DNA of 64,000 nt from Caulobacter flavus (GTDB lineage: Bacteria > Pseudomonadota > Alphaproteobacteria > Caulobacterales > Caulobacteraceae): contig NZ_CP026100.1 of assembly GCF_003722335.1 (NCBI RefSeq), forward strand, positions 1,152,001-1,216,000, in the 5' to 3' direction. The notes under the pieces were generated by a model. That model searched no databases. It had not been told where the DNA came from and saw only the letters and a program-made list of their open reading frames with translations. Numbering within the stretch: position 1 is the stretch's first letter; each line of letters starts with the position of its first letter. The translations under genes were made by a program, and so were the position numbers. Shown here in pieces: positions 60,161 through 64,000 of the stretch.

Positions 60161-61606
60161 ATGTCTGAAGACACCGACCCGCAAGTCCCCGAACTGGAAA
60201 CCGTCGACGCGACGGAAGAGGGTTCGGCCGAGATCGCGATCGACACCACCGTCGAAGCTTCCGTCGAGGGCGCCTCCGAAGGCGACATGGGCGACGAAGA
60301 CGACAACGCCGAGATCACGGCGGCCATCGCCGCCATGGGCCTGACGCGCATGTCGCTGCAGGAACTGAAGGAAAAGTCCCCGGCCGACCTGCTGGCGTTC
60401 GCCGAGACCTTCGAGGTCGAGAACGCCAACTCCATGCGCAAGCAGGACATGATGTTCGCCATCCTGAAGACCCTCGCCGAGGAAGGCGTGGAGATCTTCG
60501 GTTCGGGCACCATGGAAGTGGTTCAGGACGGCTTCGGCTTCCTGCGCTCGCCGGAAGCCAACTACCTGCCCGGTCCGGACGACATCTACGTCTCGCCCTC
60601 GCAGATCCGCAAGTTCGGCCTGCGCACCGGCGACAGCGTCGAGGGCGCGATCCGCTCGCCGCGCGAAGGCGAGCGCTACTTCGCCCTGACCAGCGTCTCG
60701 AAGATCAACTTCGAAAGCCCGGAAAACGTGCGTCACAAGGTGCACTTCGACAACCTGACGCCGCTCTATCCCGAAGAGCGCCTGAACATGGAACTGCCCG
60801 ATCCGACCATCAAGGATCGCTCGGGCCGCGTCATCGACATCGTCGCTCCGCTCGGCAAGGGCCAGCGCTGCCTGATCGTCGCCCCGCCGCGGGTGGGTAA
60901 GACGGTGATGTTGCAGAACATCGCCAAGTCGATCGAGACCAACCACCCCGAGTGCTATCTGATCGTCCTGCTGATCGACGAGCGCCCGGAAGAAGTCACC
61001 GACATGCAGCGTACGGTGAAGGGCGAGGTCATCGCCTCGACCTTCGACGAGCCGGCCACGCGCCACGTGCAAGTCGCCGAGATGGTTATCGAGAAGGCCA
61101 AGCGCCTGGTCGAGCACAAGCGCGACGTCGTCATCCTGCTGGACTCGGTCACCCGCCTGGGCCGCGCCTACAACACCACCGTCCCGTCGTCGGGCAAGGT
61201 GCTGACCGGCGGCGTCGACGCCAACGCCCTGCAGCGCCCCAAGCGCTTCTTCGGCGCCGCGCGCAACGTGGAAGAGGGCGGCTCGCTGTCGATCATCGCC
61301 ACGGCCCTGATCGACACCGGCAGCCGCATGGACGAAGTCATCTTCGAAGAGTTCAAGGGCACCGGTAACTCGGAAATCGTCCTCGACCGCAAGGTGGCCG
61401 ACAAGCGCATATTCCCGGCCATCGACGTGCTCAAGTCGGGCACCCGCAAGGAAGAGCTCATCACCCCGCGCGACCAGCTGCAGAAGACCTATGTGCTGCG
61501 CCGGATCCTCAATCCGATGGGCGCTTCGGACGCCATCGAGTTCCTGCTCGACAAGCTCCGTCAGTCGAAGACGAACGGGGATTTCTTCCAGAGCATGAAT
61601 ACTTAA
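60161..61606 (+). CDS. rho: Transcription termination factor Rho
   Basis: Hexameric RNA helicase. An acidic N-terminal extension of about 55 residues (rich in Glu/Asp) precedes the usual N-terminal domain ([19 protein letters not shown]). The RNA-binding OB fold has [22 protein letters not shown]. The ATPase core has Walker A APPRVGKT (about 241-248), [13 protein letters not shown] and [13 protein letters not shown]. 481 aa. Start at ATG 60161; GTG 60149 is possible. parS and a terminator follow. Confidence 0.97.
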   Translation: MSEDTDPQVPELETVDATEEGSAEIAIDTTVEASVEGASEGDMGDEDDNAEITAAIAAMGLTRMSLQELKEKSPADLLAFAETFEVENANSMRKQDMMFAILKTLAEEGVEIFGSGTMEVVQDGFGFLRSPEANYLPGPDDIYVSPSQIRKFGLRTGDSVEGAIRSPREGERYFALTSVSKINFESPENVRHKVHFDNLTPLYPEERLNMELPDPTIKDRSGRVIDIVAPLGKGQRCLIVAPPRVGKTVMLQNIAKSIETNHPECYLIVLLIDERPEEVTDMQRTVKGEVIASTFDEPATRHVQVAEMVIEKAKRLVEHKRDVVILLDSVTRLGRAYNTTVPSSGKVLTGGVDANALQRPKRFFGAARNVEEGGSLSIIATALIDTGSRMDEVIFEEFKGTGNSEIVLDRKVADKRIFPAIDVLKSGTRKEELITPRDQLQKTYVLRRILNPMGASDAIEFLLDKLRQSKTNGDFFQSMNT

Positions 61607-61612
61607 GCTTGG

Positions 61613-61628
61613 TGTTTCACGTGAAACA
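61613..61628. other. parS (ParB-binding site)
   Basis: TGTTTCACGTGAAACA, a perfect 16-bp palindrome identical to the conserved bacterial parS consensus, 7 bases after the rho stop and about 4.3 kb from the origin. Confidence 0.93.
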
Positions 61629-61632
61629 CGAG

Positions 61633-61663
61633 AAAGGCCCCGGAGCGATCCGGGGCCTTTTTT
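61633..61663 (+). terminator. Terminator after rho
   Basis: Stem AAAGGCCCCGGA / TCCGGGGCCTTT with a GCGA loop and a T run of six. Confidence 0.9.
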
Positions 61664-61683
61664 GTTGGTAAACTGGTGGTGGG

Positions 61684-61791
61684 ACCCCCTCAGTCGGCTC
61701 CGCCGACAGCTCCCCCAAGGGGGGAGCATCCCCGCACCAGATCCTCCCCTTGGGGGGAGGTGGCCCGGAGGGCCGGAGGGGGACTTCTCCG
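61684..61791. repeat. Repeat family R2, complete copy
   Basis: CCCCCTCAGTCGGCTCCGCC ... CTTGGGGGGAGGTGGCCCGG ... CCGGAGGGGGACTTCTCC. Matches 48066-48136 closely; sits after rho and the parS site, before the convergent oxidoreductase. Confidence 0.75.
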
Positions 61792-61841
61792 GCCGTGGAA
61801 ATTTCCCTCGACGGCTACAGGACGAAACCCTCGCTCCCGCC

Positions 61842-62807
61842 CTAAGGCACGAGCACCGTCGCCCCGGTCGTCTTCCGTCCCTCCAACGCCTCATGCGCCG
61901 CCCGAGCCTCGGACAGCGGGAACCGCTGGCCGATCTCGACCTTCACCGCGCCCGAGGCCAGAACCTCGAACAGCGCCGCGGCGCTCTCGTCGAGCTCCTC
62001 GGTAGTGACGATGTAGTCGAACAGCCGGGGCCGGGTGATCCACGCCGACTTGGCGCCCAGCTCCAGCGGCGCGAATGGCGGCACGGGCCCCGAGGCGTTG
62101 CCGTAGGTCACCAGCACGCCGCGCCGGCCCAGGCTCTTGAGGCTGCCCCGGAACGTCGCCGCGCCGACGCCGTCATAGACGACCGGCACACCGGCCCCGC
62201 CGGTGATCTCGGCCACACGGGCGGCGACGTCCTGGTGGTCGTAGAGGATCACGTGGTCGGCGCCGAGGTCGCGAACGACCTGGGCCTTGGCCTCCGAGCC
62301 AACCGTGGCGATGACCGTGGCGCCCAGGGCCTTGACCCACTGCACCAGGATCTGGCCGACCCCGCCGGCGGCGGCATGGACCAGCACGGCCTGGCCGGTC
62401 TTCACGGGAAAGCAGCGACGCACCAGGAATTCGGCCGTCATGCCCTTGAGCAGGGACGCGGCAGCCACGTCCAGTTCGACGTCGTCCGGAACCTTCACCG
62501 CCCGATCGGCCGGGACGACCGAAGCCTCCGCATAGGCGCCCATCGTGCCGTTGTAGGCGACACGGTCGCCCACGGCGAAGCGGCTGACGCCCTCGCCGAC
62601 GGCCTCCACGTGACCGGCGGCCTCCAGGCCCAGCACCTGCGGGTACTTCACGGGATAAAGGCCCGAGCGGTGATAGGTGTCGATGAAATTCAGTCCGACG
62701 GCCGCGTGGCGGACGAGGATCTGGCCGGGGCCGGGCGAGGGGAGGTCGCGCTCCACGACCTCCAGAACCTCGGGGCCGCCCGCGGCCTTGGCTTCGACCG
62801 CCAGCAT
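61842..62807 (-). CDS. Zinc-independent quinone oxidoreductase (QOR-type MDR)
   Basis: NADPH:quinone reductase-like protein of 321 aa. GroES-like N-terminus with IDTYHRSGLYPVKYP and GLEAAGHVEAVGEGV; NADPH-binding HAAAGGVGQILVQWVKALGA; no zinc cysteines. Starts one base within the stop of the upstream dienelactone hydrolase (TGATG). Confidence 0.92.
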   Translation of the reverse strand: MLAVEAKAAGGPEVLEVVERDLPSPGPGQILVRHAAVGLNFIDTYHRSGLYPVKYPQVLGLEAAGHVEAVGEGVSRFAVGDRVAYNGTMGAYAEASVVPADRAVKVPDDVELDVAAASLLKGMTAEFLVRRCFPVKTGQAVLVHAAAGGVGQILVQWVKALGATVIATVGSEAKAQVVRDLGADHVILYDHQDVAARVAEITGGAGVPVVYDGVGAATFRGSLKSLGRRGVLVTYGNASGPVPPFAPLELGAKSAWITRPRLFDYIVTTEELDESAAALFEVLASGAVKVEIGQRFPLSEARAAHEALEGRKTTGATVLVP

Positions 62808-63499
62808 CAGGCGAGGGTCTTCTTGAAGAAGTCCAGGCTGCGGCCGTTGGCCAGGGCGGCGTCGGCGGCGTCATAGTGCTCGCCGCCTTCGCGGGCGAAG
62901 GCGTGGTCGCGGCCAGCATAGGTGTGCAGGGTGATCTGCGGATGATCCTTCAGGGCGGCGAAGATCACTTGCTGGGCTTCCTTGGGCACGAACTTGTCTT
63001 CCTCGGCCACGTGAAGCAGCAGCGGCTTTTCCAGCTTCTCGGCCTCGCCGACATGTTTCTCGAGCCCGACGCCGTAATAGGAAACGGACGCGTCGGCGTC
63101 GGTGCGGGTCGCCGTCAGGAAGGCCAGCAGGCCGCCCAGGCAGTAGCCGACCGCCCCGACCTTGCCCGACGACTGCGGACGGATGGCGTCGATGGTCGCG
63201 TCGATGTCGGCGACGCCGGCGTCCACGTCGAACGCGTTGAACAGTTCGAAGGCCTTCTTCCACTCGGCCTCGGACTTGTCGGTGATGTCGATGCCGGGCT
63301 CGATCCGCCAGAACAGGTCGGGGCATACGGCCAGGAAGCCTTCGCCGGCCAGCTTGTCGCAGATGTCGCGCATCACCTGGTTGACGCCGAAGATCTCCTG
63401 GATGACGACGACGGCCGGCGGGTTGTCTCCCGTGGCGGGGCGCGCCACATAGGCCGAAAAGTCGCCATCGGGCGTGTTGATCGTGAGGGTCTCGCTCAT
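62807..63499 (-). CDS. Dienelactone hydrolase family protein
   Basis: Alpha/beta hydrolase of 230 aa. Catalytic Cys in VGYCLGGLLAF, Asp in AEEDKFVP and His in GRDHAFAR; VVIQEIFGVNQ near the start is the DLH motif. Likely acts on lactones or related esters. ATG 63499 chosen over 63517. Confidence 0.92.
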   Translation of the reverse strand: MSETLTINTPDGDFSAYVARPATGDNPPAVVVIQEIFGVNQVMRDICDKLAGEGFLAVCPDLFWRIEPGIDITDKSEAEWKKAFELFNAFDVDAGVADIDATIDAIRPQSSGKVGAVGYCLGGLLAFLTATRTDADASVSYYGVGLEKHVGEAEKLEKPLLLHVAEEDKFVPKEAQQVIFAALKDHPQITLHTYAGRDHAFAREGGEHYDAADAALANGRSLDFFKKTLA

Positions 63500-63614
63500 G
63501 GGGCTCTCCACATACAATAAGCCGTCGATGGGACTTTCGACCGAAGCGCTCTAACCTGCCGCGAGCAGGGCGCGGCGTCACAATCTCGTGGCCTGCCGCC
63601 AGGGAACCTTTTCG

Positions 63615-63860
63615 ATGAAGATGACGATCGAGATCGACTGCACCCCCGTGGAGGCCCGGGCCTTCCTGGGCCTGCCCGACGTGAGCGCCCTCAACGATCA
63701 CCTGGTCAAGGAGATGCAGGCGCGCATGGACGCCAACATGGCGATGCTGGCCCCCGAGGAACTGCTGAAGAACTGGATGGCGTTCGGAGCCGGGGCTCAG
63801 GACAGCTTCCGCAAGCTGATGACGGCGGCGGCCGGGGCGGCGGTCGGCAAGCGCGACTGA
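63615..63860 (+). CDS. Small conserved protein, DUF6489-like
   Basis: 81 aa: [44 protein letters not shown], then a basic tail. Widespread in Alphaproteobacteria; function unknown. Its stop overlaps the mnmE start by one base (TGATG), so it is coupled to tRNA-modification gene expression. Confidence 0.75.
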   Translation: MKMTIEIDCTPVEARAFLGLPDVSALNDHLVKEMQARMDANMAMLAPEELLKNWMAFGAGAQDSFRKLMTAAAGAAVGKRD

Positions 63861-64000
63861 TGACCGATACGATCTACGCGCCGGCGACGGCGGCCGGTCG
63901 CGCAGCCGTGGCGGTGATCCGCGTCTCGGGCCCGGCCAGCGGCGAGGCCGTGCGCGCCCTGATCGGCGGACTGCCCAAGCCGCGCCAGGCGACCCTGCGC
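63860..64000 (+). CDS. mnmE: tRNA modification GTPase MnmE, N-terminal part (truncated by window)
   Basis: Only the first 47 codons are seen: [25 protein letters not shown], the MnmE N-terminal tetrahydrofolate-binding fold. With MnmG it makes cmnm5U at tRNA position 34. Its place between the origin and parAB agrees with Caulobacter gene order. Confidence 0.93.
   Translation, partial: MTDTIYAPATAAGRAAVAVIRVSGPASGEAVRALIGGLPKPRQATLR

Noticed and set aside
63008-63024. Second parS-like CACGTGAA
   Set aside because: Only the central CACGTG and one flank match; it lies within the dienelactone hydrolase coding sequence.
1-64000. tRNA or rRNA genes
   Set aside because: No cloverleaf with TTCGAATCC-type T loop or rRNA-like stretch was recognised by eye; a tRNAscan run would settle this.

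Overview
The window is GC-rich and gene-dense. It looks like the origin-proximal chromosome of a Caulobacter species or close relative (Caulobacterales, Alphaproteobacteria). Supporting signs are the gene order ppsR / hemE-hemH-hemJ-rho-mnmE with an apparent replication origin between ppsR and hemE, GANTC (CcrM) and TTAA-N7-TTAA-like (CtrA) motifs in that gap, a perfect ParB-binding parS palindrome after rho, an acidic N-terminal extension on Rho, many GTGA/ATGA translational couplings, and several families of intergenic palindromic repeats.

Layout. 1-4.1 kb: the end of ftsK, a small conserved-type protein, ccmC-ccmD-ccmG for cytochrome c maturation, and an LTXXQ periplasmic protein. 4.4-11 kb: an EamA exporter, small envelope proteins, a DUF885 hydrolase, a degenerate TraB/GumN protein and an MipA-type porin. 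11.1-13.8 kb: ffh-rpsP-rimM. 13.9-19 kb: an alpha-galactosidase with a GntR-type operator, an S41 protease, thpR, a DUF4126 protein and a MerA-like oxidoreductase. 19.2-21.1 kb: a divergent ampR / subclass B3 beta-lactamase pair. 21-27.9 kb: a hybrid of accessory genes, including a lipoprotein with a toxin-like C-terminus. 28-32 kb: coaBC-dut and a chemoreceptor. 32-42 kb: an M3 peptidase, murI, a holdfast-type GNAT protein and two abutting S9 peptidases. 42.2-52 kb: a K+ channel, dapF-SDR-mtaB-phosphodiesterase, ftsY-yciB, marR, lolA and a candidate sRNA. 52.2-64 kb: xthA, then the leftward operon ppsR-maf-aroE-coaE-dnaQ and the rightward hemE-hemH-hemJ, rho, parS, and the start of mnmE, diverging from the origin at about 56.8-57.3 kb.

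Together the right third carries chromosome start functions (origin, centromere-like site, heme synthesis, transcription termination, tRNA modification). The left two thirds alternate housekeeping blocks with secreted or envelope enzymes separated by repeats. Two of those repeats look like copies of one non-autonomous transposon (MITE) inserted at TA between convergent genes. The most interesting items are the origin with its parS site, the AmpR-linked beta-lactamase with Glu in place of the first zinc histidine, the MITE family, the orphan promoter/terminator unit upstream of xthA, and the toxin-domain lipoprotein. No tRNA, rRNA, CRISPR array or intact insertion sequence was recognised. Motif positions were read by eye; no search or alignment was run.
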